DNA of 64,000 nt from JALNZF01 sp964447405. Its GTDB lineage: Bacteria; Nitrospirota; UBA9217. The position numbers and the translations under genes are program-made. The stretch spans positions 1 through 64,000 of the forward strand of contig CAYUSP010000003.1 in NCBI GenBank assembly GCA_964447405.1. Reading direction: 5' to 3'. Position 1 is the stretch's first letter, and every line of letters starts with the position of its first letter. Under the pieces are notes generated by a model. That model searched no databases and was not told where the DNA came from. It saw nothing but the letters and a program-made list of their open reading frames with translations. Positions 45,971 to 53,952 of this stretch are shown here, one piece after another.

Positions 45971-45986
45971 CGTGACAGCTGTCACA
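45971..45986. promoter_or_regulatory. CRP-type operator 2
   Basis: CGTGA-CAGCTG-TCACA has one mismatch to the CRP consensus and a 14-base perfect palindrome at its centre (45972-45985). Being in phase with operator 1, it could allow two dimers to bind on the same face. The predicted lipoprotein promoter starts about 62 bp downstream, so the pair would sit in an upstream activating position. Confidence 0.72.
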
Positions 45987-46047
45987 GAACGTTTTGCATA
46001 TACGTCGTAAGATTGCTTCAGCGTGAGATGGAGTTAATAAACGGTCA

Positions 46048-46074
46048 TTGACAGTAAATAATTGATTTTGTAAT
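46048..46074 (+). promoter_or_regulatory. Predicted sigma-70 promoter before the riboswitch
   Basis: A perfect -35 box TTGACA (46048-46053) is followed 15 bases later by TGTAAT (46069-46074), or 17 bases later by the weaker TAATTC. Transcription would start near 46081, at the 5' edge of the riboswitch. The 15-base spacer is short, which would suit activator control. Confidence 0.55.
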
Positions 46075-46077
46075 TCT

Positions 46078-46166
46078 CTGCTCAGAGCAAACCAGGGGAA
46101 ACCTTGGGACGCAGAGCAACGGGACTAACGACTTACCGGATCCAATGTCAGCCGAGCCGCCAGAGA
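46078..46166 (+). ncRNA. Cyclic di-GMP-I (GEMM-I) riboswitch
   Basis: The conserved core is present in order: GCAAACC, a stem AGGG-GAAA-CCTT capped by a GNRA tetraloop, GGGACGCAGAGC, then CGGGACTAACGACTTACCGG and the closing CAGCCG-AGCCGCC. P1 pairs CTC-A-G-A-GC (46081-46088) with GC-C-A-GAG (46159-46165). This is the class I c-di-GMP aptamer. It is in the leader of the Ig-repeat lipoprotein gene, a common target type. It would couple that gene to c-di-GMP through the terminator just downstream. Confidence 0.85.
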
Positions 46167-46187
46167 TCATTCCTAGCGGTTTTTTTT
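46157..46187 (+). terminator. Riboswitch expression-platform terminator
   Basis: CCGC (46157-46160) can pair with GCGG (46176-46179), with extra inner pairs around one mismatch, and is followed by eight T. The 5' arm shares bases with the 3' arm of riboswitch P1, so the two cannot form together. Ligand binding would then favour read-through (ON switch). The stem is imperfect, so efficiency is uncertain. Confidence 0.65.
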
Positions 46188-46221
46188 AGCAGTCACGGGC
46201 AGACTAAGGAGGTAAGTTACC

Positions 46222-48222
46222 ATGTTACTAAGAACAATCCACACTATTATACTCCTGGCACTCATCGGAACAATTCCCATGGGATGCGGAAGCGGATCCA
46301 TAGAGACATCATCAGTGACAACCAGGAAATATCTCGTGTCGATTTCGCTCGTGCCGACGAATCCTTCAATTGCAAAAGATAGTGACATCCAGTTCACGGC
46401 AACCGGCATTTACTCTGACAACACGACCGAAGATCTCACTGCATCCGTTACCTGGATTTCATCCGACCCTACTATCGCAACGATCGGTCCGCTCAGCCTT
46501 ACTACATCTTTGTCCATGTATCAAAATCGAGAACAAGTTAGAGGTAGAAAGGTTGGCAACACAACCATTCAGGCATCCCTAGGGAGCGTATCAGGATTCA
46601 CAATCCTGACCGTGACTCCCGCAACACTCCAATCGATTGCAATCTCACCCAGCAGCCAGAGCATTGCCAAAGGTTCGTCCCTGCAGTTCATTGCCACTGG
46701 AACCTATTCAGACAATTCGACCCAGGATATTACAGCCTCCGTGGTTTGGACATCCTCCTCACCTGAAACGGCTTCCATCAGCAACTCTTCGGGTTCAGAG
46801 GGGCTGGCCAGTGCATCAGCAACCGGTGAAACCACCGCTACCGCAACATCGGGAAGCATATCAGGATCCACCACACTGACGGTGACTCCGGCAAAACTTC
46901 TGTCCATCGATATTACCCCAACTAATAAGATCATCGGCAGAGCGACCACCCAGCAGTTCGCCGCAACCGGAATCTACTCGGACAACACAACCCAGGATTT
47001 GACGCTCATGTCAACCTGGTCCACATCCAATGCTGCAATCGCGACCGTCAGCGATGCGGTGGGTTCAAAGGGACTTGCGGCCTCGTTGACTGCGGGTTCA
47101 GCAGTGATATCTGCAGCATTCGGCAGCATTTCCGGTTCTACAACACTCACCGTAACACCCGCCACGCTCGTGTCTATTGCGGTCATGCCTGCCAATCACA
47201 GCATTGCCAAAGGAACGAGCCAGCAGTTTACTGCTACTGCAACTTTTTCGGATAACACGACACAGGACCTGACGACCTCTGCAACATGGAACTCATCAAA
47301 TAGCGGTGTTGCTTCAATCAGCAATGCTGCAGGCTCAAAGGGATTCGCGAGTACCGTGGCAACAGGCACAGCCACGATCACTGCAACATCGGGAAGTGTT
47401 TCAGGATCAACCACCCTGACCGTCAGTCCCGCAACCCTTATATCTCTGTCTGTTACGCCTGCAAGCCAAAGCATTGCCAAAGGCACATCCCAGCAATTCA
47501 CCGCTATAGGAACATACTCTGACAGTTCAACGCAAAATTTGACGGCCTCCATAACATGGAGTTCATCCGCGACCAATGTGGCATCCATCAGCAATGCAGC
47601 CGGTTCCAAGGGTTTCTCCAACGCATTGGCAACAGGTTCTACAACAATCACAGCAACATCAGGCAGTCTATCCGCTTCAACGACACTTACGGTAACCGCT
47701 GCCACGCTGGCAACTATATCAGTATCTCCGGGTAGTTCATCCATGATTACGGGGACGGTAAAGCAGTTTACCGCAACAGGGACATTCTCGGACAGTACAG
47801 TACAAAACCTCACCAATGCTTCAACCTGGAGTTCATCAAACAGCAGTGTGGCTTCGATCAGCAATGCTGCTGGATCAAAAGGGCTTGCAACTTCAATATC
47901 CGCAGGTTCAATTGTAATTACTTCCATTGTCGGGGTAATTTCAGGAACCGCCATGTTAACGGTTACCTCGGCGAGCACATCAACCTTACACTGGGACGCA
48001 CCAACGGCCAATACCGATGGCACTCCATTGACGGATCTATCTGGATATAAGGTTTACTACGGAAATGCGCCTGGTGTGTATACGAATACGGTTGATGTGG
48101 GAAGTGCAACAAGTTATGCGGTGAGCGGACTTGCTCCAGGTACGTACTATTTTGCTGTGACTGCTTACAACATTTCAATGAATGAAAGCGGTTATTCGAA
48201 CGAAATCAGCAGACTGTTCTAA
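46222..48222 (+). CDS. Lipoprotein with six Ig-like (BIG2) repeats and an FN3 domain
   Basis: The 666-residue protein has a signal ending in a weak lipobox (IPMGC, Cys22), then six BIG2-like repeats of about 91 residues starting near residues 38, 136, 231, 322, 413 and 504, each with SIAKGTSQQFTATGTYSD-type strands and ending SGSTTLTVTPA. The C-terminal 80 residues are FN3-like (LSGYKVYYGNAPGVYTN, YYFAVTAYN). Repeat 1 lacks the usual AAGSKG turn. AGGAGG precedes ATG 46222. It is probably a surface adhesin or scaffold controlled by the upstream riboswitch and CRP-type sites. Confidence 0.88.
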   Translation: MLLRTIHTIILLALIGTIPMGCGSGSIETSSVTTRKYLVSISLVPTNPSIAKDSDIQFTATGIYSDNTTEDLTASVTWISSDPTIATIGPLSLTTSLSMYQNREQVRGRKVGNTTIQASLGSVSGFTILTVTPATLQSIAISPSSQSIAKGSSLQFIATGTYSDNSTQDITASVVWTSSSPETASISNSSGSEGLASASATGETTATATSGSISGSTTLTVTPAKLLSIDITPTNKIIGRATTQQFAATGIYSDNTTQDLTLMSTWSTSNAAIATVSDAVGSKGLAASLTAGSAVISAAFGSISGSTTLTVTPATLVSIAVMPANHSIAKGTSQQFTATATFSDNTTQDLTTSATWNSSNSGVASISNAAGSKGFASTVATGTATITATSGSVSGSTTLTVSPATLISLSVTPASQSIAKGTSQQFTAIGTYSDSSTQNLTASITWSSSATNVASISNAAGSKGFSNALATGSTTITATSGSLSASTTLTVTAATLATISVSPGSSSMITGTVKQFTATGTFSDSTVQNLTNASTWSSSNSSVASISNAAGSKGLATSISAGSIVITSIVGVISGTAMLTVTSASTSTLHWDAPTANTDGTPLTDLSGYKVYYGNAPGVYTNTVDVGSATSYAVSGLAPGTYYFAVTAYNISMNESGYSNEISRLF

Positions 48223-48246
48223 TGGTAATGCTAAAAGATTGGCCTA

Positions 48247-48276
48247 GTGAACTACCCCCCAAGGGGTAATGTTCAC
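48247..48276. repeat. Long inverted repeat between convergent genes
   Basis: GTGAAC-TACCCC, loop CCAA, GGGGTA, AT bulge, GTTCAC forms a 12-bp hairpin just after the lipoprotein stop. It has no T-run on either strand, so it is not a standard intrinsic terminator; it may protect the 3' end of the message or act with Rho. Confidence 0.5.
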
Positions 48277-48323
48277 ATCATTATCACGGACCAGAAAGCA
48301 AACTATTTCTGCAGAAAAAGTAC

Positions 48324-48932
48324 TTACTTAATTTCCACCGTAATTGCCGCGTTCAAACCGCTGATCGGTGCACCATTCACATCATAAGCAATAAAACCTG
48401 CCTGGCTGAAATCAGCCTCTTTCGGAGTGTACCCTGCTGCGATATCGCAGACCGCGGTAGCAAACTCTCCAGTCCCGAATCCATCTGGATTCATGATCCT
48501 GATGTGGACTTTCCCTGCAGATGAACTGGATGCAGCAGTATACGTAGCAAGTACCTGCACCTGCGTTCCCACACCAACTCCGGATGCTGCGACAAGGCCT
48601 TGATTCACCATGAAGACTGAAGAATTTACGGTATCTGCCGTTGCCTTGATCGTTACACCAGCAGGAAGCGAAGTATAAATATCCACACCATATATCTTTG
48701 TACCGATCAGCGTGCCCTGAGTGAATATCCTGACTGTTGCTGTGGTCGGTTGAGAGGCCGGAATAGGTGCCTCAATTTCACCACCACCGCTGTTTCCGCA
48801 ACCGGTGATTGTCAATACACAGACAGAAAGTAACAGCAAACCTATTCCGGAGCAAACAAAGCCAAAAGGCTTTTCGCGCATTGATGCAAGAATATTTTTT
48901 GATTTCATAATTACTATTGAATTGCTATTCAT
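48324..48932 (-). CDS. Small lipoprotein with a cohesin-like domain (tentative)
   Basis: The 202-residue protein has a long N-region, a hydrophobic core and a lipobox ITGC (Cys45). The mature domain of about 140 residues is all-beta: ATVRIFTQGTLIGTKIYGVD, IYTSLPAGVTIKATADTV, AGKVHIRIMNPDGFGTGEFA, AVCDIAAGYTPKEADFSQAG. The order and the strand ending GEFATAVCDIAAG recall cohesin modules, but this is judged by eye. It lies 52 bp behind a gene whose product ends in a dockerin-like domain, on the same strand, with GGAGG upstream of its ATG. It could dock that protein to the outer membrane. Confidence 0.7.
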   Translation of the reverse strand: MNSNSIVIMKSKNILASMREKPFGFVCSGIGLLLLSVCVLTITGCGNSGGGEIEAPIPASQPTTATVRIFTQGTLIGTKIYGVDIYTSLPAGVTIKATADTVNSSVFMVNQGLVAASGVGVGTQVQVLATYTAASSSSAGKVHIRIMNPDGFGTGEFATAVCDIAAGYTPKEADFSQAGFIAYDVNGAPISGLNAAITVEIK

Positions 48933-48984
48933 TCCAAACCTCCAGAGACTGTTCCAGTTCTTTTGATGCCTGCACTTTTCTATT

Positions 48985-51900
48985 CTACCAATTCACCAGA
49001 CCCACGGCTTTTCTCAGAGTTACGACCGCATCACCCAGGTCAATTTTTCGGTCAGGCTGAGGAACGCCATTCACCAGCGGTGCCACATCACCATGGGCAA
49101 TATCCAACGTAGTCGGGTTTTCAACGCCAGCCGCGAAACGGAGTGATTTTAAAGCATCCGAAACGTCCACCGCATAATCACCATTCAGGTCACCAGAGCC
49201 AATCATATTGCCATTATTCACAAAGAAACGGCTCGCTGCCATCCAGTCGCTCGCTGCTCCGTGAGAATCCTTTGCCCTTGCCCGCCACCAATACCATGTA
49301 TTGTCAGAAAGGGAGGTCGCAATGGCCCAGTTTGTGCCTGCACCAGTTGTGGAAGTAACCAAGGATGTCAGACCGCTGTCGCTGTAGATTTCATAATCAT
49401 ACGCAAGCACGTCAAGGTCCGGATCCGTCGAGGCATTGACCTGAAGTGTCGGAGCAAGAACCGTCACCTGACCATTATTTGACGGGTTGTTAAGGGTCGG
49501 TGCGCCCGGAGCATCATTCGCCGTATTTACGAAGAAACTTCCCGTTGCCATCCATGCCGGACTATAGGATTGTCCATCATATGCTATAGCGCGCCAGTAA
49601 TGCGTAGTATTATCCGCGAGGGTAGGAGGAATCCAACTGGTGGTGACTGAACCTTCGGCAATATTGCCGGAAGCGTGTTTGTTCACCGTGTTAAATGCAC
49701 TTGTCGTATCCACTTCAAATACATATTGAAGCGTGTATTTGTCCGCATCTGTGGAGTTTACGATTGTCAAAACAGGAGTCAATGACGTTACTTCACTACC
49801 TGTAACCGGGCTGCTGATAACAGGCGCCGCCGGCGCTGAATTCGCCGTATTGACGAAAAATGCAGCGCTTACCCAATTACTGGTTAAAGCACCAACACCA
49901 TTGTCCCTTGCCCTGGCCCTCCAGTAATAGGGAGTATCATCAGTAAGAAGGGATACGGGCAAGGTCCACAATGTGCTTACCGCCCCCTGGGTGATACTTG
50001 TACTTGAGATAATATTGCTAAATCCGCCATCCGTGGCCACGACAAAATCAATTGTAATAACGTCATATTTGTCTGGATCGACAGCATTAATTACAATAAG
50101 CGTCGGTGTCAAAGATGATATCATGCTGCTGTTCACTGGCAGGCTGACAACAGGATCGGACGGTGCGTCATTCGTTGCATTGACAAAGAAATCCGCGACA
50201 GTCATCCAACTGCTGCTCAGACTACCGTCTGACGCAAGCACCCTCCAGTAATAGGTCGTGTTCTCTGTTAGTGAGGGACTCCATGACGTGCTTGCGGTAG
50301 TTGACGTGGCCACGAGGGATGAAGATGTGAGACTCGCAGCTGAGTATACCTCAAAGGTATAGGTGACAGGATCGCCATCTGAGTCTATTGAAGCGTTCAC
50401 CACCAATGTTGGAGTCAACAAACTTACCGGTGTATCCGTCAAAGGCGACTGGATCGTTGGTGCACCCGGCGCGCTGTTCGTGCGAATGAATTGTGCGGAA
50501 TGCGCACTACTGCTCAAAGGATTTCCCGCTGCGTCCACAATGTTCACTGTGTTCGCTGTAATTGTATATGCGGTCACAATCGCCTGGATGCTTGTAGTAA
50601 GCCTGTAGGTAGTGCCGCTCTGTTGGACGGCCCCAATAATGCTGAGACCATTATCGGCAGCATAATTAATTGTATTCGTGGCACCACTCACCGGTTCGGT
50701 AAATATCAGGTCAACATGGTAGGCATCCACATACGATGCTGAATTCAACGCTGGCGGTATTTTATCAAAATTCACTGTACTCCCATCAGTCACAGCACTT
50801 CTTGTTGCGCCGGCATTACCTGCGGCATCCGAGTAGTTTGCGATAGAAAAGGTTACCGTTCCTGCAGTATCCCCTGAAGTCATAACATGTGTTGCCGTCC
50901 AGGTGCCGCCGCTGAAAATAGCGGTAGACGCTGATCCGGCGATGGTCACCGTCGGTGTGCTGATCGAATCTGATGCGGTAAATGACACCGAGACGGTATC
51001 GCCCACCTTGGCAAGATTCGTGCTCGCATTGTTCGACGCAATATGGATATTAGAAAGCGTGGGAACAGTCTTATCAAATGTAACGCTGCTGCCATCGGTC
51101 ACAACACTAACCGTTGTGCCACCATTACCTGCCGCATCAGCATAGCTTCCGATGGAGAAGGTAACAGCTCCTTCTGAGTCTCCTGATGCCATAACACGTG
51201 TTGCTGTCCAGGTGCCGCCGCTGAAAATAGCTGTAGCCGCTGATCCGGCGATGGTCACCGTCGGTGTACTGATTGTCTCCAGTGCGGTAAATGACACCGA
51301 GACGGTATCGCCCACCTTGGCAAGATTCGTGCTCGTATTGCTCGACACAATATGGACATTAGAGAGTGTGGGAACAGTCTTATCAAGTGTAACACTGCTG
51401 CCGTCAGAAGCAGTAGTTCCACTCATTGGCAATCCCGAATACCCCCGTAAATCTGAATAACTGATGGAGAAGGCAGCTAAACCATCTGAATCGCCTCCCA
51501 CCATGGTGTAGGTCGCTGTCCATCCCGTGCTGATACCTGTGACAGTTGCCGCATGACCGGCTATGGTAACAGTCGGGGTACTGATTGCTGTCGATGTGGT
51601 CATGCTGATGGTAATGAGATCACCCGGCTTAGCAAATAACGTATTGGTATTGCTCGAGGAAATATGGGTAGTCATAGATGCAGCTGATATCAGGTTATCA
51701 AGAGTAATCGACTCGAAGCTCAGATAATCGACTATTCCACCCATAGTCAGGTCGAATGTTAATGCTGTAATATCGGTAAATGCAGCCAGATTGATGCCCC
51801 AACCGGAAAGTGTATAGAGGTTAAATATAGTCATGGTCTGTGCGGATATAATTTGGCTGACTGTTCCTCCCAGTCGCTTTGTACCGGTGATAATCATATT

Positions 51901-52236
51901 CGATATCGAGTCATTAAGATATACGGAAAAACGCATATCAGCCAGATCGAAAGCTGCTAAATTCGTATTATCCGCCTTAATCGTGAACGTTCCACTGCTC
52001 GTAACAGAACCTGTATTATAAAAAATCACGGTACCGCCTGAGGCGGATGAAATATCATTCAAAAAAGCGGCGCTTACCAAAAACTTATTACCCTGCGGCT
52101 TGTACCCTCCTGTCGGCGTTCCCAAAGAGGAAAAATCAAAAGTAGCTGGAGCGGCCAAAACATTCGTAGAGCAAAGCGCGAAAAGCGTTAAACACACAAC
52201 AAAAAATAAAACCATATGATATCGTGCATGATTCAT
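48985..52236 (-). CDS. Large exported Ig/FN3-like repeat protein with dockerin-like tail
   Basis: I chose ATG 52236 (1083 residues), with AGGA upstream and a clear signal peptide (VLFFVVCLTLFALCSTNVLA), over a longer frame to 52329. The N-terminal 180 residues are beta-rich and unassigned. Then follow two near-identical Ig-like repeats (TNLAKVGDTVSVSFTA), a SwmB-like block (VDLIFTEPVSGA), and four FN3-like repeats each with TTYYWRVLASDG-type strands. The C-terminus, SGDLNGDYAVDVSDALKSLR and RKIDLGDAVVTLRKAVGL, is a duplicated dockerin type I-like calcium-binding fold. It is a surface protein, probably in one operon with the lipoprotein at 48324. Confidence 0.85.
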   Translation of the reverse strand: MNHARYHMVLFFVVCLTLFALCSTNVLAAPATFDFSSLGTPTGGYKPQGNKFLVSAAFLNDISSASGGTVIFYNTGSVTSSGTFTIKADNTNLAAFDLADMRFSVYLNDSISNMIITGTKRLGGTVSQIISAQTMTIFNLYTLSGWGINLAAFTDITALTFDLTMGGIVDYLSFESITLDNLISAASMTTHISSSNTNTLFAKPGDLITISMTTSTAISTPTVTIAGHAATVTGISTGWTATYTMVGGDSDGLAAFSISYSDLRGYSGLPMSGTTASDGSSVTLDKTVPTLSNVHIVSSNTSTNLAKVGDTVSVSFTALETISTPTVTIAGSAATAIFSGGTWTATRVMASGDSEGAVTFSIGSYADAAGNGGTTVSVVTDGSSVTFDKTVPTLSNIHIASNNASTNLAKVGDTVSVSFTASDSISTPTVTIAGSASTAIFSGGTWTATHVMTSGDTAGTVTFSIANYSDAAGNAGATRSAVTDGSTVNFDKIPPALNSASYVDAYHVDLIFTEPVSGATNTINYAADNGLSIIGAVQQSGTTYRLTTSIQAIVTAYTITANTVNIVDAAGNPLSSSAHSAQFIRTNSAPGAPTIQSPLTDTPVSLLTPTLVVNASIDSDGDPVTYTFEVYSAASLTSSSLVATSTTASTSWSPSLTENTTYYWRVLASDGSLSSSWMTVADFFVNATNDAPSDPVVSLPVNSSMISSLTPTLIVINAVDPDKYDVITIDFVVATDGGFSNIISSTSITQGAVSTLWTLPVSLLTDDTPYYWRARARDNGVGALTSNWVSAAFFVNTANSAPAAPVISSPVTGSEVTSLTPVLTIVNSTDADKYTLQYVFEVDTTSAFNTVNKHASGNIAEGSVTTSWIPPTLADNTTHYWRAIAYDGQSYSPAWMATGSFFVNTANDAPGAPTLNNPSNNGQVTVLAPTLQVNASTDPDLDVLAYDYEIYSDSGLTSLVTSTTGAGTNWAIATSLSDNTWYWWRARAKDSHGAASDWMAASRFFVNNGNMIGSGDLNGDYAVDVSDALKSLRFAAGVENPTTLDIAHGDVAPLVNGVPQPDRKIDLGDAVVTLRKAVGLVNW

Positions 52237-52303
52237 ATCTATTCCTGGAAAAACCATATAATTTACCCTCGCGCAACAAAATTTATACAGATCATTCACC
52301 TTC

Positions 52304-52319
52304 AGCAAGATATATACCA
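52304..52319 (-). promoter_or_regulatory. Candidate sigma-54 promoter of the dockerin-like operon
   Basis: On the minus strand the site reads TGGTAT-ATATC-TTGCT: GG-N10-GC spacing is exact and TTGCT is perfect, while the -24 box differs from TGGCAC at two positions. A start near 52294 would give a leader of about 57 bases before ATG 52236. It is weaker than the site at 44770. Confidence 0.5.
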
Positions 52320-52597
52320 AATCTAACAATATTAATCCAATATAATATCAATGTGATTAGTAATAGATTTTATTAGTTTTGATTTCAGATATGCGCACAT
52401 TCACTCACTATGAGTTGGTAAAACCGCAATATCCGCAGGCTTCAGTACACTTTCATTCGAATTTAGTTTCTCGTAACACATGTAATTTAAGAATGGGATT
52501 ATAGATATTGTGATGCAGTTAATGCTACCGATTAGAGGGTAACTGCGGACCCTGCACAGCCCATGGTTGGCCTGTGCAGGGTTGGATCTCATCGCGA
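52320..52597. other. Intergenic region with a hairpin after the cytochrome gene
   Basis: The space between the sigma-54-like site and the cytochrome stop holds no gene. An 11-bp perfect inverted repeat, ACCCTGCACAG...CTGTGCAGGGT, lies at 52549-52582 with a 12-base loop, close to the stop of the cytochrome gene. It lacks a T-run, so it may be a Rho-linked or stabilising hairpin. Confidence 0.5.
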
Positions 52598-53380
52598 TCA
52601 ATTCACCTTTTTCGAATGACACCTGTCGCACTCAGGCAGCGGGAACGCCACGGAAGCATGGCAGACAGCACAAAATTTGCCGTCATTGAGATCCTGCATA
52701 GTATATTTCGTCGAGCCCTTTTTTCCACCGATGAAAATCTCCGGATGGCAAACTTCGCATCCATTCCAGACCGAGTGTTTCCTGTGAGAGAAGATGATCT
52801 CATCAACACCCTTCGACTTCGGCTGTATCACAAAATCTTTTTCGATCGCCTTTTGCATTCTCTTGATAGATACACCTTCAATATAATCCAGAGGTTGGAT
52901 AAGCCCGTCTGAAGCCGCTTTCTCCCAGTTAACCTCATTGCCCATCTTGTCCTTCGGGAATTTCGCCGTGAATACTTTAAACTCATACTCTTTTTTGACG
53001 TTTTTCCCTTCCGAATGACACCGCTCGCAGCGCTTCATATCGCTTTTGTCAGTCGAACACGCAGCAAATACTGCTTTTCCTGCAAACTGCATCTTGCCGT
53101 TATGGCAAACTCCGCAATACACGCCCTTCATATTGTCAGCAGCCTTGATGCCTGTGGCATTGGCCTTCATGACGAAACCGATGTCCACATGACAGAGACG
53201 GCAGGTGTATTTTGATCTATGCAGCCAGTGGTCAAAACCTACTGGTGCCAGGCCTTCCTTCTGCGATGCGCTGTTAAGGATCACTTTGCCATAATCCGCG
53301 GGAGATGCAGTTCTTCCTTCGGCAGGCACCAACCATGTGCAAGCAAACAGCATCACTACCATAAGTATAGATTTTACCAT
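52598..53380 (-). CDS. Exported hexahaem cytochrome c
   Basis: The 260-residue protein has a signal peptide (SILMVVMLFACTWLVPAEG) and six CXXCH haem sites in order: CRLCH, CGVCH, CERCH, CEVCH, CAVCH and CDRCH. Distal His residues are seen in GFDHWLHRSKYT and IIFSHRKHSVWNG, as in c7/c3-type multihaem families. It would be a periplasmic electron carrier. AGGAGG lies ahead of ATG 53380. The two halves (three haems each) are separated by an 80-residue linker (EFKVFTAKFPKDKMG). No redox partner gene is adjacent. Confidence 0.9.
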   Translation of the reverse strand: MVKSILMVVMLFACTWLVPAEGRTASPADYGKVILNSASQKEGLAPVGFDHWLHRSKYTCRLCHVDIGFVMKANATGIKAADNMKGVYCGVCHNGKMQFAGKAVFAACSTDKSDMKRCERCHSEGKNVKKEYEFKVFTAKFPKDKMGNEVNWEKAASDGLIQPLDYIEGVSIKRMQKAIEKDFVIQPKSKGVDEIIFSHRKHSVWNGCEVCHPEIFIGGKKGSTKYTMQDLNDGKFCAVCHASVAFPLPECDRCHSKKVN

Positions 53381-53627
53381 AAGCCTCCTTCATCGAATAG
53401 CAGGCACGTCCGGATTAGTCGGCAAGGCCTGAAATGTGGCGATGTAGCGTTGCCCGATACACTATGGATCGGACGATTTAATTAAAAAATACGGAATCTT
53501 TCCTGTAGTACGACAGAGGAATATCGAAGATATGTCTGATAGCCGAGTTCTCCGGCCAAACTACGCAAGGAACGTATCATATCAGCCTTCCGATGTCAAG
53601 AAAGTATACCGCGCGCCTATAATTTTC

Positions 53628-53656
53628 TTGACATTCCACCAGGTGTACCTTAATAT
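53628..53656 (+). promoter_or_regulatory. Sigma-70 promoter of tRNA-fMet
   Basis: TTGACA (53628-53633) and TAATAT (53651-53656) are separated by 17 bases, a near-ideal housekeeping promoter. The start would fall about 4-5 bases before the tRNA 5' end at 53668. Confidence 0.85.
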
Positions 53657-53667
53657 GCATTTCTCAT

Positions 53668-53744
<77 letters not shown>

Positions 53745-53752
53745 ACCAGGTC

Positions 53753-53784
53753 AAGGGGTTGCAGATTTTCTGCAGCCCCTTTTT
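53753..53784 (+). terminator. Rho-independent terminator after tRNA-fMet
   Basis: A stem AAGGGGTTGCAG pairs with CTGCAGCCCCTT (one T:G wobble) around a 5-base loop and is followed by a T-run. Confidence 0.88.
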
Positions 53785-53952
53785 CATGCATCTGAACCCT
53801 CTTTGACGTCTCTCAGGTAATGCGGCGTCCGCGTATGGGTCGTTACATAGAGATCGTCCTGTCAAACGGAGCGAATCCAACAGATGCTTAGTTGGAATAA
53901 CCGCTGGACCAGCAAGCTTGATAAGACATAGCCGCGCACTGGAAAGCTCTGT

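Noticed and set aside
47196..48023. 275-residue open frame antisense to the Ig-repeat lipoprotein
   Set aside because: It arises from the biased codon pattern of the repeats on the other strand; composition is low-complexity and no ribosome-binding site or family motif is seen.
48247..48276. Rho-independent terminator for the Ig-repeat lipoprotein
   Set aside because: The hairpin is strong but no T-run follows on either strand, so it is reported only as an inverted repeat.
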